Source: JBNKLG01 sp050292235
GTDB lineage: Bacteria > Pseudomonadota > Gammaproteobacteria > Chromatiales > Chromatiaceae
Direction: 5' to 3'
Length of the DNA: 39,208 nt
Assembly: GCA_050292235.1 (NCBI GenBank)
Contig: JBNKLG010000016.1
Coordinates: 1 to 39,208 of the forward strand
The notes under the pieces are model-generated. The model did no database searches and was not told the DNA's origin. It was given only the letters and a program-made list of their open reading frames with translations. Position 1 is the stretch's first letter. Each line of letters opens with the position of its first letter. Below are positions 7,644-15,687 of this stretch, one piece after another. The position numbers and the translations under genes were made by a program.

Positions 7644-10600
7644 TCAGTTTTCATACCAGTAGTCTCGGGTGATGGGGAAGCCCTTTTTGGTGTCGATGGT
7701 GGTGGCGCCACCCCCAACACCAGCGAGTACAACCACGCCTTCTTCGGTGAAGATGGGAACAGCGCCAGAGGGCAGGCCGCTGCCAACACTTGTTCTGCGC
7801 TCATTGGTGGCATTGGTATCGGCAACGTCTTCACCGTAGATGGCGCCATCCGAATCGATAACCTCTTGACCGGTGAGCAGGTCGACGGCCCAGGCAAAGC
7901 CTGCGCCCTGATTGAGGGTGCAGGGATCCAGTGCGGCGGTTGAATCCGGGCTATAGCTGGTGAAGTAGATGCTGCCTGCGACCACGACAGCTCTGGCCAG
8001 AATCTTTTCTCCTTCGTCAGTCATGTTGATGTACCAACCCCTGGAAGCCCTGTGAGTACTGTTCCCGCCGTCCAGTATGTCTGAACTCAGGTCAATCAGG
8101 TTGGCATTGGTCACGGTGGTATAGGCTGTGTCCGCCAAATGATTACTATCGGCATCCATCATTTTGCCGATGGTCGTGTCCCTAAGGGCATAGAAACGGT
8201 CTTGTACAACCAGGTCCAATGGGTGGGCACGGTAGCCGGAACCGATCAAAACATAGTCGTAATCGGCGGTGGTGGAATAGGTGCTGTCTCTGACAGAGAC
8301 GATAGAGGGGCCTTCAAAGAAACGGCGTTCATCACAGCCAGAGGACAGGGAGCGAGTACCACAAGTCGATGCACCACTGACCGAGAGCTGGGCCAGTAAG
8401 CCAACCACCGTGCTTCCCGGCGAACTGGTTGCCAGATTTGATCCCAAATCGACCCGCCAGACCTGACCACCGGTATCGGTGGCATAGATGCGGTCATCGG
8501 TGCCGTTACCATCGCTGTCGAAGACGGACACTGTGGCTGGGATGGCGTAATGCATATCCGTAACTTCGATGTCAGCATCGGTTCCGCTGGTGCTGTTACC
8601 AGCGATAGAAAGGATTTTGGCGCCGGTTTCGGCATTAATGATATAGAGGCCATTACCCCGGTTGTCACTGCCACTGGTCGCCGCTGTGCCGAATCCGGAA
8701 TCCAGGGCGGTATCGTAACCGCCGCCAAAGATCAGTACCTTGGTTTTCACACCGCCGACCAGGATGTCGGCCAGTTGGGGCTGAGACCAGGTCTGACCCA
8801 TGCGCTCAAAACCGGTGCTGCCCGCTTCGATGCGCCAGAGGAATTTGGGTTCAACCCGGGTAGTGGTCGAAGTTATCGGAGATGTCGGCGTAATATCCAG
8901 AGCGTAGAGCGTTTCACCGCCACGACGCATGCCGATGTAGACACGAACCCGATCGCCATCGCTGTAGGTGATGGTGCCGTCCAAGTCGACATCTTTGGTC
9001 CAGATCACTGGCGTTAGGTCCAGGCCATACGTATGGTCAGCCTCTGGATTGGAGAACAGCTGGGCCTGATTGGATAGCAATTCCTGGGGAATAAAGGACC
9101 ACTCCTCTGTCCCCGAAGTGCCATTGATCATGCGCAGGCCACCTTCATTGGTACCCACCAGGATCTTGTCATAGTAGACGTCGATGGTGCCATCTGCCGG
9201 TAGAGAGGTATCTTTACCGCCATAGGTGGCTACCCTGGGACTGGAATGGAGCACATCATTGAAGTGCCAGCGGGTGTCGGCATCAATGTCGGTATCGGCA
9301 TCTGCAGTGATGACTTTGCCTAACATGAAGAGCATGCGGTCTTCACAGTCTGAGCCTGCAGATGTACTGGGCGTGGGGCAGACGAGCGAGCGAACTGTGA
9401 CCATTTCCGAGCTGTTCCAGGAGGAGGCCTGCAGTTTGTAGTTGGCATTATTGAGTGCGGTGCCGCTGCTAGGTGCGGTACCTGATGCCGTGGTTTCAGT
9501 ATAGATCACCCGATCTGTATAGTCGGTGATCTCGGCACCAGCCCCACCCTCTGTGGTGGCCTTGCCATCGACAACATCTGACCAAAAGCTCTTCGAAGTA
9601 TCCAGAAACTTGTTGGTTACGCTGTCAATAGCCGGGTTGCCGTTAACATCCAAGATCCCGCCCAGGGTGCAGTCATCACTGGTGTTGCTGATGGGATCGC
9701 CATCGGAGTCATAAACGGTATCATCGTTGGGATCCGAATCGGTACAGATTTTGTACTTCTTGGTGTTGCCGTTCCAGCGGGTCTCAAGGGCTGGCGTGAA
9801 GAGGCCAAAGAACATTTCATCACGGCTCAGCAGCCGGTTGAAGGCGTTGGTGGCCAAGGCTGGAGAAGCAATGGAGGTCGGGTCTTTTTTGACATCCAAC
9901 AAAATGTCGGCAAAGGCGTTGTAAAGATCATCTGCCGATGTGGCTGAATAGAAACCGGTTGACCAGCTGCTGGGGTCAGCAGCATTGAAGTCGACACGGG
10001 CCTCGCCATTGCCGAGGGCGGCCATGTCCATTAAAAACTGAGAAGCCCCATCAGCGGTCAGGTTAAAGGCAATGGTATAGGTACGGACATTTTGAGCGTT
10101 GGCCAACGTGCTGCTTTGGTCATTGTCAAATAGGAATTGAGCAACATCTACACCGCATTTTTCGCTACTGCCGTAGCTCCCACCACCACCATTGGTGCTG
10201 AGGCAGTTACTTCCGCCCAGGTAATTGGAACGTATTTCACTGGTGACAGTGGAACCGCTGCCAGGGAAGCCATATTGATCAAGGGCGGGGCCGCTGGAGT
10301 TGGCTTCACCGTCGGTGAGCAGAACCTGATAGTTGGAGACACAGGTCAAGGCATTGGTGAAAGGGCTGATGTATTTGGGTTGGCCGTAGATGCGTTCACT
10401 GGCACAGGCCGAGTTGTTGGAAGTGGCATTCGGGCAACCACTGGCACGATAGACACCGTAGCTGTCGGTGGGAATGGATGAGGAGTTTACGGTGGCGCCG
10501 TTACAGCTACTCGGCGCATCACAATAGGAGCCGGGGTGGCTGATGCGGGCAGTGTTGTTATAGCTGGAAGAGGTGTTGCTCAGGCTGCTGCCATAGAAGC

Positions 10601-12743
10601 TCATACGGTCAAGGCCGTATTTGACCCGATCACCACGCCAGTAACGGGCGGCCTCATCCATCACCTCGACAATGGGGGTGTGGCCATTGGCGCTAAGATC
10701 ATCCACTATTTCAAATAGGCGCTCGCGAACCGTCTTAAACTCGGTACCACCGGAGCCGGAATATTTGATACGCAGGCGAGGTGCCAGACCTGCGTTGCCA
10801 TTATAGGAATAAGCGCGTCGTTGGCTGCCACTGGGGTCGAGAATCAACACCAGTGAATTGCTACTGATCCAGCTGGAACGATTGACAATTTCCTGAATGA
10901 TGCTGCTGAGGTCCGGCGAGGTATAGGAGGTGCCCACTGTCCAGTTTGAGTGAGTCCAGGTGGTACTGGCGGTGGTGAGTGAACGGTCTGAAATGTTGTG
11001 AGACGTCGTTACAAATTGATTGGCGTCATCAGTCGCTTCGCCGTGAATGACAGCACTGGCAGAGCCACTGTCGCTACCGCGGGCGGTCATGGTGAGGTCG
11101 GCCTCCAGAATGGTGGCGCCCTGAGGGATGTCAATGTCCCGAAAACGCAGTCCAATCATTCGACTGGGCATATCCAGCTGGCTGCCACTTCTTTCGATGT
11201 TACCGTTGCTGGTGTCTTCTTCAGCATCGTCATTGCCTTCGGATATTTGGGCGCCTTCCGTTTGTTTGTAACAGCCAGTAGAACTGCCACCCACGTAGGT
11301 ATATTTGAGCTTGGGCGCACCCGAGGTGGAAGCCTCCAATGAGGAGGCGGCTCGTAGACCGGTACCAGAAACAATGATGGTCATGGCATTACCGCCACAC
11401 CAGCCGGAGCGGTTGACCACCTCCTGAAGTACGTTATTGAGATTGATGCTGCTTGGCGTTTCCTCTGCTGAGCCGGTTGTCCAGGCTGGTACGGTACTCC
11501 ATGTGGCAGATGTACTGGTGGTGGTGCGACCGGAGATGTTATTGGCCGTTGAAGTGATGGCTACTGAATCGTCCGAGGCTTCTGCCTTGAAGGTCAGGTT
11601 CGTGGCGCCGGATTGGTCAGACTGGGGGGTGAAAACCAGGCTGGCCGCTGATACGGTGGCACCCTGAGGGATTTGAACATTTTCGAATCGGAGGGCTACT
11701 TGTTGGTTGTTGGCAGCCACACTGGTATCAGTGTAATTAATGATCAGTACCGGAGCCTTGGTGCTGGAGTTGTTGTGGGTGCGGAATCTGCGTTCCCCAC
11801 TGGTCGTGGCAATCCAGCCAAGCGTCATGGAATTGTTCTGAGTCCAGCCCGGCCGGTTGACGATTTCTTGAATGATGTCCTTGATATCTGGAGATGTCAG
11901 CTCGGTATTGGTGGAAGCGTTAGGTATACCAGTCCAGTCAACGGTTGCCGTTGTGCTTGTGCGGCTGGTAAGGTCATAGGCGCTGGCGGAGAACGTTGCC
12001 GTGTCATCGGCATCCTGGCCATGAATTCTGATGTCCATGGAGCTTCCCGTCCCAGTCCCATATACGGTCAGCCTGAGGTAGGCGCTGGTGATGGTGGCAC
12101 CTTGTGGAATATCAATGGCCTGAAAGCGGGCTCCTGACCAGTTGCTTGTCGTTACGTTAAAGATGCTTCCGTTGAGAGACATGCTGCCACTGGTGGTTTG
12201 CTCTGCATCATCATCGTTGGTTGTCACTTGAATCTCTAAGTGGCCGCTTGATGAACCAGGGTGATCCACGATCTCCAAGGTGCTGTCTGTCAGGACAACC
12301 GTACCATCGGCCCGTTCCTCGGCGTCACTGTTGTTGTTGGGGATGGTGTTGGTGAAGGAAGGATCCGTGTCTGCCGGTTCGCTGACGACGGCACTGGCTT
12401 TGTCATCAACGTAATGGATGGGGAAAAGAATGGGGCCACCATCGTATCCGGTAAAACGCATCAAACCCAAATTGACGTCCTGGACGTCATTGATGACATC
12501 TTTCATGACATCCTTGAGTGCCTGAATGCGTGTGCGTCCCAGAGGGTCGCCGGGGATAGCACTGCCCATGGATCCCGAAGTGTCGAGGATGAAGAGGACA
12601 TTGGGTCTTAACGGGTTGGTATTGCTTGAACTGCCGGTAGAGAAATAAATCTCCGTGTCGTCAGCTTGAGAGAATCCGGCGCTGAGTGCCAAGGCGGTGG
12701 CAAATAAGGTGCGAAAAAGGCCTTTTTTGATCTGTGCGTTCAT
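7644..12743 (-). CDS. pilY1: Type IV pilus tip adhesin PilY1 with split VWA domain
   Basis: A PilC/PilY1-family tip-associated adhesin and pilus retraction regulator, exported by Sec. I chose the ATG at 12743 (GAGGA 8 nt upstream) over 12758, giving 1699 residues, far longer than the roughly 1160 of Pseudomonas PilY1. Signal peptide about 1-26. The VWA domain opens with the MIDAS motif DTSGSM (about 54-59). After GLMRF it is interrupted by about 520 residues holding three related modules, then resumes (ERLFEIVDDLSANGHTPIVEVM; LLTDGEAN about 808-815). The C-terminal half carries the PilY beta-propeller: LVGTNEGGLRMINGTSG, YIGMRRGGETLYALDI, and an EF-hand-like calcium loop DSDGNGTDD (about 1409-1417) followed by RIYATDTGGQVWRVDL. 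It lies downstream of fimT-pilVWX and a small secreted gene, and upstream of pilE. The family assignment is firm; the insert is unusual. Confidence 0.94.
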   Translation of the reverse strand: MNAQIKKGLFRTLFATALALSAGFSQADDTEIYFSTGSSSNTNPLRPNVLFILDTSGSMGSAIPGDPLGRTRIQALKDVMKDVINDVQDVNLGLMRFTGYDGGPILFPIHYVDDKASAVVSEPADTDPSFTNTIPNNNSDAEERADGTVVLTDSTLEIVDHPGSSSGHLEIQVTTNDDDAEQTTSGSMSLNGSIFNVTTSNWSGARFQAIDIPQGATITSAYLRLTVYGTGTGSSMDIRIHGQDADDTATFSASAYDLTSRTSTTATVDWTGIPNASTNTELTSPDIKDIIQEIVNRPGWTQNNSMTLGWIATTSGERRFRTHNNSSTKAPVLIINYTDTSVAANNQQVALRFENVQIPQGATVSAASLVFTPQSDQSGATNLTFKAEASDDSVAITSTANNISGRTTTSTSATWSTVPAWTTGSAEETPSSINLNNVLQEVVNRSGWCGGNAMTIIVSGTGLRAASSLEASTSGAPKLKYTYVGGSSTGCYKQTEGAQISEGNDDAEEDTSNGNIERSGSQLDMPSRMIGLRFRDIDIPQGATILEADLTMTARGSDSGSASAVIHGEATDDANQFVTTSHNISDRSLTTASTTWTHSNWTVGTSYTSPDLSSIIQEIVNRSSWISSNSLVLILDPSGSQRRAYSYNGNAGLAPRLRIKYSGSGGTEFKTVRERLFEIVDDLSANGHTPIVEVMDEAARYWRGDRVKYGLDRMSFYGSSLSNTSSSYNNTARISHPGSYCDAPSSCNGATVNSSSIPTDSYGVYRASGCPNATSNNSACASERIYGQPKYISPFTNALTCVSNYQVLLTDGEANSSGPALDQYGFPGSGSTVTSEIRSNYLGGSNCLSTNGGGGSYGSSEKCGVDVAQFLFDNDQSSTLANAQNVRTYTIAFNLTADGASQFLMDMAALGNGEARVDFNAADPSSWSTGFYSATSADDLYNAFADILLDVKKDPTSIASPALATNAFNRLLSRDEMFFGLFTPALETRWNGNTKKYKICTDSDPNDDTVYDSDGDPISNTSDDCTLGGILDVNGNPAIDSVTNKFLDTSKSFWSDVVDGKATTEGGAGAEITDYTDRVIYTETTASGTAPSSGTALNNANYKLQASSWNSSEMVTVRSLVCPTPSTSAGSDCEDRMLFMLGKVITADADTDIDADTRWHFNDVLHSSPRVATYGGKDTSLPADGTIDVYYDKILVGTNEGGLRMINGTSGTEEWSFIPQELLSNQAQLFSNPEADHTYGLDLTPVIWTKDVDLDGTITYSDGDRVRVYIGMRRGGETLYALDITPTSPITSTTTRVEPKFLWRIEAGSTGFERMGQTWSQPQLADILVGGVKTKVLIFGGGYDTALDSGFGTAATSGSDNRGNGLYIINAETGAKILSIAGNSTSGTDADIEVTDMHYAIPATVSVFDSDGNGTDDRIYATDTGGQVWRVDLGSNLATSSPGSTVVGLLAQLSVSGASTCGTRSLSSGCDERRFFEGPSIVSVRDSTYSTTADYDYVLIGSGYRAHPLDLVVQDRFYALRDTTIGKMMDADSNHLADTAYTTVTNANLIDLSSDILDGGNSTHRASRGWYINMTDEGEKILARAVVVAGSIYFTSYSPDSTAALDPCTLNQGAGFAWAVDLLTGQEVIDSDGAIYGEDVADTNATNERRTSVGSGLPSGAVPIFTEEGVVVLAGVGGGATTIDTKKGFPITRDYWYEN
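10758..12203 (-). repeat. Three tandem jelly-roll-like modules encoded inside pilY1
   Basis: Three homologous protein modules of about 145-165 residues occupy approximately 12203-11733, 11726-11295 and 11255-10758. Each shares an ordered pattern: (V/I)IPQGAT(I/V)xxAxL, then an acidic xxDD segment, ISxRTxTxAxxxW, a segment ending (I/V)(I/L)QE(I/V)VNRxxW, a hydrophobic strand and a terminal APxLxIxY. Examples are IIQEIVNRPGW, VLQEVVNRSGW and IIQEIVNRSSW. The layout resembles DNRLRE/CBM96-type carbohydrate-binding jelly rolls; this fold assignment is from memory of the family pattern. The divergence between copies suggests an old amplification. Confidence 0.7.
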
Positions 12744-12797
12744 GGTTTGGATCCTCATCCAACAAAACTTTGGGTTTGATGCCTAAAGTGATGCGGG

Positions 12798-13070
12798 TTA
12801 TTTTTTCCTCTTGGAAAGGGCGCAGGCCTGTTGGGCAGCCAAGTCGATATCGTTGGTTTCCATGCAGATCTCTTTTCTAGAAAGCGGGACAAAACAGATC
12901 CTGTTTTTTTGGAACCAGTGCTCTATCCCCAGTCGTCGGTCATCAGGGCAACGTACACTGTAGATACGTGCTTCGCCGTCCATGCCGCGATCTTCTACGG
13001 CCATTGGTAGCTCTGCCTGGGCGAACCCACTGAAAAGCAACACAAAGAGGAAAAGGGCGTGTTTTTTCAT
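12798..13070 (-). CDS. Small secreted cysteine-containing protein in the pilX-pilY1 interval
   Basis: A 90-residue protein. I chose the ATG at 13070 (GGAG 9 nt upstream) rather than the TTG 15 nt earlier. MKKHALFLFVLLFSGFAQA is a textbook Sec signal peptide with cleavage at AQA|E. The mature part of about 71 residues has four cysteines (VRCPDD, NRICFVP, KEICME, QQACAL), enough for two disulfides, and a basic tail SKRKK. It is not recognised by sequence. P. aeruginosa has a small secreted pilY2 product in this operon, but there it follows pilY1, while this gene precedes it, so equivalence is unproven. The position suggests a periplasmic partner of the minor pilins or PilY1. Confidence 0.65.
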   Translation of the reverse strand: MKKHALFLFVLLFSGFAQAELPMAVEDRGMDGEARIYSVRCPDDRRLGIEHWFQKNRICFVPLSRKEICMETNDIDLAAQQACALSKRKK

Positions 13071-13100
13071 GATGACATGCTCCAAGATATTTCAACCGCC

Positions 13101-13541
13101 TTAGTTACTATCCGAGGAAGCAGCAGCGACGATGACGCCTACATCCACCTGTCGAGAGTGTCCGGCAGGCGTGGTGGCAACGGATTGTAAGTGATAGTGA
13201 TAGTTGGAAAACTGTTCTTTACTCCACATACCTCTGGCGTTTGCAGATCGGGTGACCTCGGATTCAGTGCCGCCATCCCGTTGGTAAACAAGCTCAGTAT
13301 TGTCGCTATAGGTATGGGTTGTGATGGCGGCAATGGGCTCATTGGTATAGGTGAGCGCCTTGTTCAACATGATTTGTATGCCGGAGTCAGCAATCTGCAG
13401 GCCTTTGGAGTTTTCATGGGAATTGGCAGCCATGTGCTCCTCCAGCGTCGTGGTGGAGAGTGTGGTCAGGCTGAGAATGGTCAATACCACCAGAAAGACG
13501 AGGGCAACGACCAGCACGGCTCCTTGGGATTGGTGCATCAT
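13101..13541 (-). CDS. pilX: Minor pilin PilX
   Basis: A 146-residue PilX-type minor pilin. It shows the family N-terminus QSQGAVLVVALVFLVVLTIL, which lacks the usual FTLxE and carries a Gly-Ala start to the hydrophobic helix, followed by LEEHMAANSHENSKGLQIADSGI, matching the typical LEExMAgN...AFQAAEAGI region of PilX proteins. It is expected to join PilV, PilW, FimT/FimU and PilE in the tip priming complex that carries PilY1. The start overlaps the pilW stop by 4 nt. It precedes the small secreted gene by 30 nt. Confidence 0.88.
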   Translation of the reverse strand: MMHQSQGAVLVVALVFLVVLTILSLTTLSTTTLEEHMAANSHENSKGLQIADSGIQIMLNKALTYTNEPIAAITTHTYSDNTELVYQRDGGTESEVTRSANARGMWSKEQFSNYHYHLQSVATTPAGHSRQVDVGVIVAAASSDSN

Positions 13542-14542
13542 TGTAGGTCTCCCTTTTGATTCAGGTGATTTCTGATGAGTACCGTGGTTTGTGCAACGCG
13601 GCGTTTGCGGGTGTCATTGGCTGCGGGGATGGTGGTATTTAACAGTTGATGGGAGTCTCCGTCTAAATCGACGCCATAGGCTTCTGTGGCCAGCAGCATC
13701 GCGAGTTTGACACTGACCACATTGCCCCAGCCACTACTGGTTGTGATGGCATCTGCCGTGACGTATGTATCCGCACTGCCATCGTCATCGGTGTCCTGAC
13801 CAAACAGGAGCTGCATGTTTTCCACGCGGTCAGCATCGTTTTGATCGTCTCCGACCAAAGCACTACCCGTCGTATCGTTAATATCGATTGCGTTTGCTTT
13901 AACATATAAGGCATTGTTCGCGATGTAGTAGAGTTTGCGGTCATGAACACCTGATGCCCGACCGCGGAGAAGAAGTCCGGCAGCGCCATTACTGCTTTTA
14001 TGGCCAGTTATGCCGGTGTCCTGATCCAGCGTGATGGTGTAATAGTCTGGTCCACTGGGGGCATTGTCATCAGGGCCGGCAGCGATGGCGGTGATGCTAT
14101 AGGGACCATAGGCATATTGATCTCCGGGAATTTGAATCTCTACACTTTCACCGGTTTTTAGGTCGCCCGTAGACCAAACTTTCAGACTAGTACCAGAGAT
14201 GTTCATGGCCGACAAAGAGAGCGTTGTTTGCATATGGGTTAATAACAAACGATCAGGATTGGTGCCGGAACCCTCATAACCTTCAACCTTGAATTCCGTA
14301 CTGCCATCATCATAGGTTTCCTGGCAACCCTTGAAATCCCCCATACGCAGGTCATGCATGATTCGATCCATGCCAAAGCGCATGTCTTCTTGCAGTCTTC
14401 CTCGCTGTTGTACCTCGTTGAAGATAGTCTTGTTACTGACAAAGAGGGTGCCGATGCCAGCGATAAGCAGTAGGCCAATGGCAGTGGCGATCAGCAACTC
14501 AACCAGGGTAAAACCACTCTGTTGTTGGGCATGTTGTTTCAT
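13538..14542 (-). CDS. pilW: Minor pilin PilW
   Basis: A 334-residue PilW-family minor pilin. The open frame extends further upstream, but the prepilin leader MKQHAQQQSG|FTLVELLIATAIGLLLIAG fixes the start at the ATG 14542, which shares one base with the pilV stop (TAATG). Cleavage is after Gly with Glu5 present. The length, and features such as LFVSNKTIFNEVQQRGRLQEDMRFGMDRIMHDLRMGDF and a late NVVSVKLAMLL segment, fit PilW, the largest of the minor pilins. It is translationally coupled to pilV and to pilX, consistent with a stoichiometric tip complex. Confidence 0.9.
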   Translation of the reverse strand: MKQHAQQQSGFTLVELLIATAIGLLLIAGIGTLFVSNKTIFNEVQQRGRLQEDMRFGMDRIMHDLRMGDFKGCQETYDDGSTEFKVEGYEGSGTNPDRLLLTHMQTTLSLSAMNISGTSLKVWSTGDLKTGESVEIQIPGDQYAYGPYSITAIAAGPDDNAPSGPDYYTITLDQDTGITGHKSSNGAAGLLLRGRASGVHDRKLYYIANNALYVKANAIDINDTTGSALVGDDQNDADRVENMQLLFGQDTDDDGSADTYVTADAITTSSGWGNVVSVKLAMLLATEAYGVDLDGDSHQLLNTTIPAANDTRKRRVAQTTVLIRNHLNQKGDLQ

Positions 14543-14997
14543 TACGGCGTGAACCTGTAGCTGATGGTGCGACTTCCACCCTCCGGGTCGGGCCAGGTGA
14601 ACTGGATCTGGTATTCGTCGGCTATTGACGAGATATCGGCGGTGATATTGTTGGGCAAAACGCTGTTGGTGATGATGTTGTACTGTAGGCACTGGATATC
14701 ATTATTGGCATCACCTGCGGCTGTGGGATCACAGGCTGGTGCAGTGATGTTGAAAGAAAGTCCACTGACAAGGTAGTCATTGGCTTTTTTACGGTTGACC
14801 CGCATGCGGTCAACCAGGTCATACATGATGACGGAAATTTGGCTTCGCAAATAGGCATCATGGTTATAGCGGGCCGACTGTACCTGTAAAGCGGCGATGC
14901 CCAATAAGCCAACGGCCAGGATGACAAAGGTGATCAGTACCTCGATAAGGCTGAAGCCTTTTTGTTGCGATTTCAGGAAGGATATGGGTCTTTTCAT
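14542..14997 (-). CDS. pilV: Minor pilin PilV
   Basis: A 151-residue type IV minor pilin. The prepilin motif KG|FSLIEVLITFVILAVGLLGIAALQ is characteristic of PilV, with the GLLG(I/L)AxLQ helix end diagnostic. The ATG at 14997 was chosen because it gives a normal short basic leader and has GAAGG 9 nt upstream; the ATG further up would overlap fimT. The C-terminus WPDPEGGSRTISYRFTP matches the V-type tail. The stop shares a base with the pilW start. Confidence 0.9.
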   Translation of the reverse strand: MKRPISFLKSQQKGFSLIEVLITFVILAVGLLGIAALQVQSARYNHDAYLRSQISVIMYDLVDRMRVNRKKANDYLVSGLSFNITAPACDPTAAGDANNDIQCLQYNIITNSVLPNNITADISSIADEYQIQFTWPDPEGGSRTISYRFTP

Positions 14998-15013
14998 AGC
15001 GTCTGACCTTCGC

Positions 15014-15544
15014 TTAGGGGCAAGTACCAGCATTGGGTGGGCTGGTGGTGGTTGGGCGACCTAACGCTGAAATGCCGACTTGAGTACGGTTTTCCCCGGT
15101 TCGGTCGTCACAAATATCGAAGGTGCTGGCTGTGGCGGGTGTACTGATGCTGCCATCGCTGGCATAGATAAATAGGGTGGTGTTCGCTGTCTCATCCATG
15201 GTGGTGTTGTTGCAGGCCAGGTCAACCTCGCGCAGCCGGGTTTCGCCCGCATCCAGCCCGCCATCTCCATTGGTATCGATCCAAACCGTCCAGCCATCGC
15301 CCCATTCATTCGAGCCAGAGGCGTTATTGGCCAGGATGGAGATATCAGTGTGCTGCTTTACCGCTTCGCTTCGGGCATATTGAAAGCTGGAGATAAGGGC
15401 GTTGGCTTTAGACGTGGCGCATTGGTTTCGATCCAATGCCCGATAACTGGGGATGACGATGGCCAACAGGATACCTGCGATGACGAGGGTGATCATCATT
15501 TCGAGTAAAGTGAAGCCGTGCTCAGTGGTGTTTTGCCTGTTCAT
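15014..15544 (-). CDS. fimT: Minor pilin / pseudopilin FimT-GspH family
   Basis: A 176-residue prepilin of the GspH/FimT family. The ATG at 15544 gives MNRQNTTEHG|FTLLEMMITLVIAGILLAIVIPSY, a normal leader with a GAG shortly upstream. An upstream in-frame start at 15580 would add an atypical extension. The core contains FQYARSEAVKQ and GWTVWIDTNGDGG, the ARSEAV...GW(x)(V/I)(F/W) signature of FimT/FimU/GspH. Cysteines near the C-terminus (DICDD, GTCP) may pair. It is the first gene of the minor-pilin operon, after the pilQ terminator, so its promoter should lie in 15545-15635. I found no convincing -35/-10 pair there. Confidence 0.87.
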   Translation of the reverse strand: MNRQNTTEHGFTLLEMMITLVIAGILLAIVIPSYRALDRNQCATSKANALISSFQYARSEAVKQHTDISILANNASGSNEWGDGWTVWIDTNGDGGLDAGETRLREVDLACNNTTMDETANTTLFIYASDGSISTPATASTFDICDDRTGENRTQVGISALGRPTTTSPPNAGTCP

Positions 15545-15635
15545 GTTCTCAATTAAAGAACTTTTCTGAAAAAAAACCATTTATGTGGGACAAAAGGTCT
15601 GTTTCGATAGACGAACGGGCCACATCATTTAAGCC

Positions 15636-15666
15636 AAAAAAAAGAGGCCATCATGGCCTCTTTTTT
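15636..15666. terminator. Strong intrinsic terminator between pilQ and fimT
   Basis: A near-perfect inverted repeat: an A-run then GAGGCCA, a 3-nt loop TCA, TGGCCTC, then a T-run. The A/T tracts on both sides make it usable in either direction. It lies 22 nt past the pilQ stop on the minus strand and should end the pilMNOPQ transcript, insulating it from the minor-pilin operon. Confidence 0.9.
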
Positions 15667-15687
15667 GAAAGGTAGAGTGGGAATTAA

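Noticed and set aside
14543..14692. 50-residue extension of pilW
   Set aside because: It overlaps pilV in another frame and would put the prepilin cleavage motif far from the N-terminus.
15545..15635. Sigma54-like -24 box (TGGCCCG) upstream of fimT
   Set aside because: The matching -12 TTGC is absent at the required spacing.
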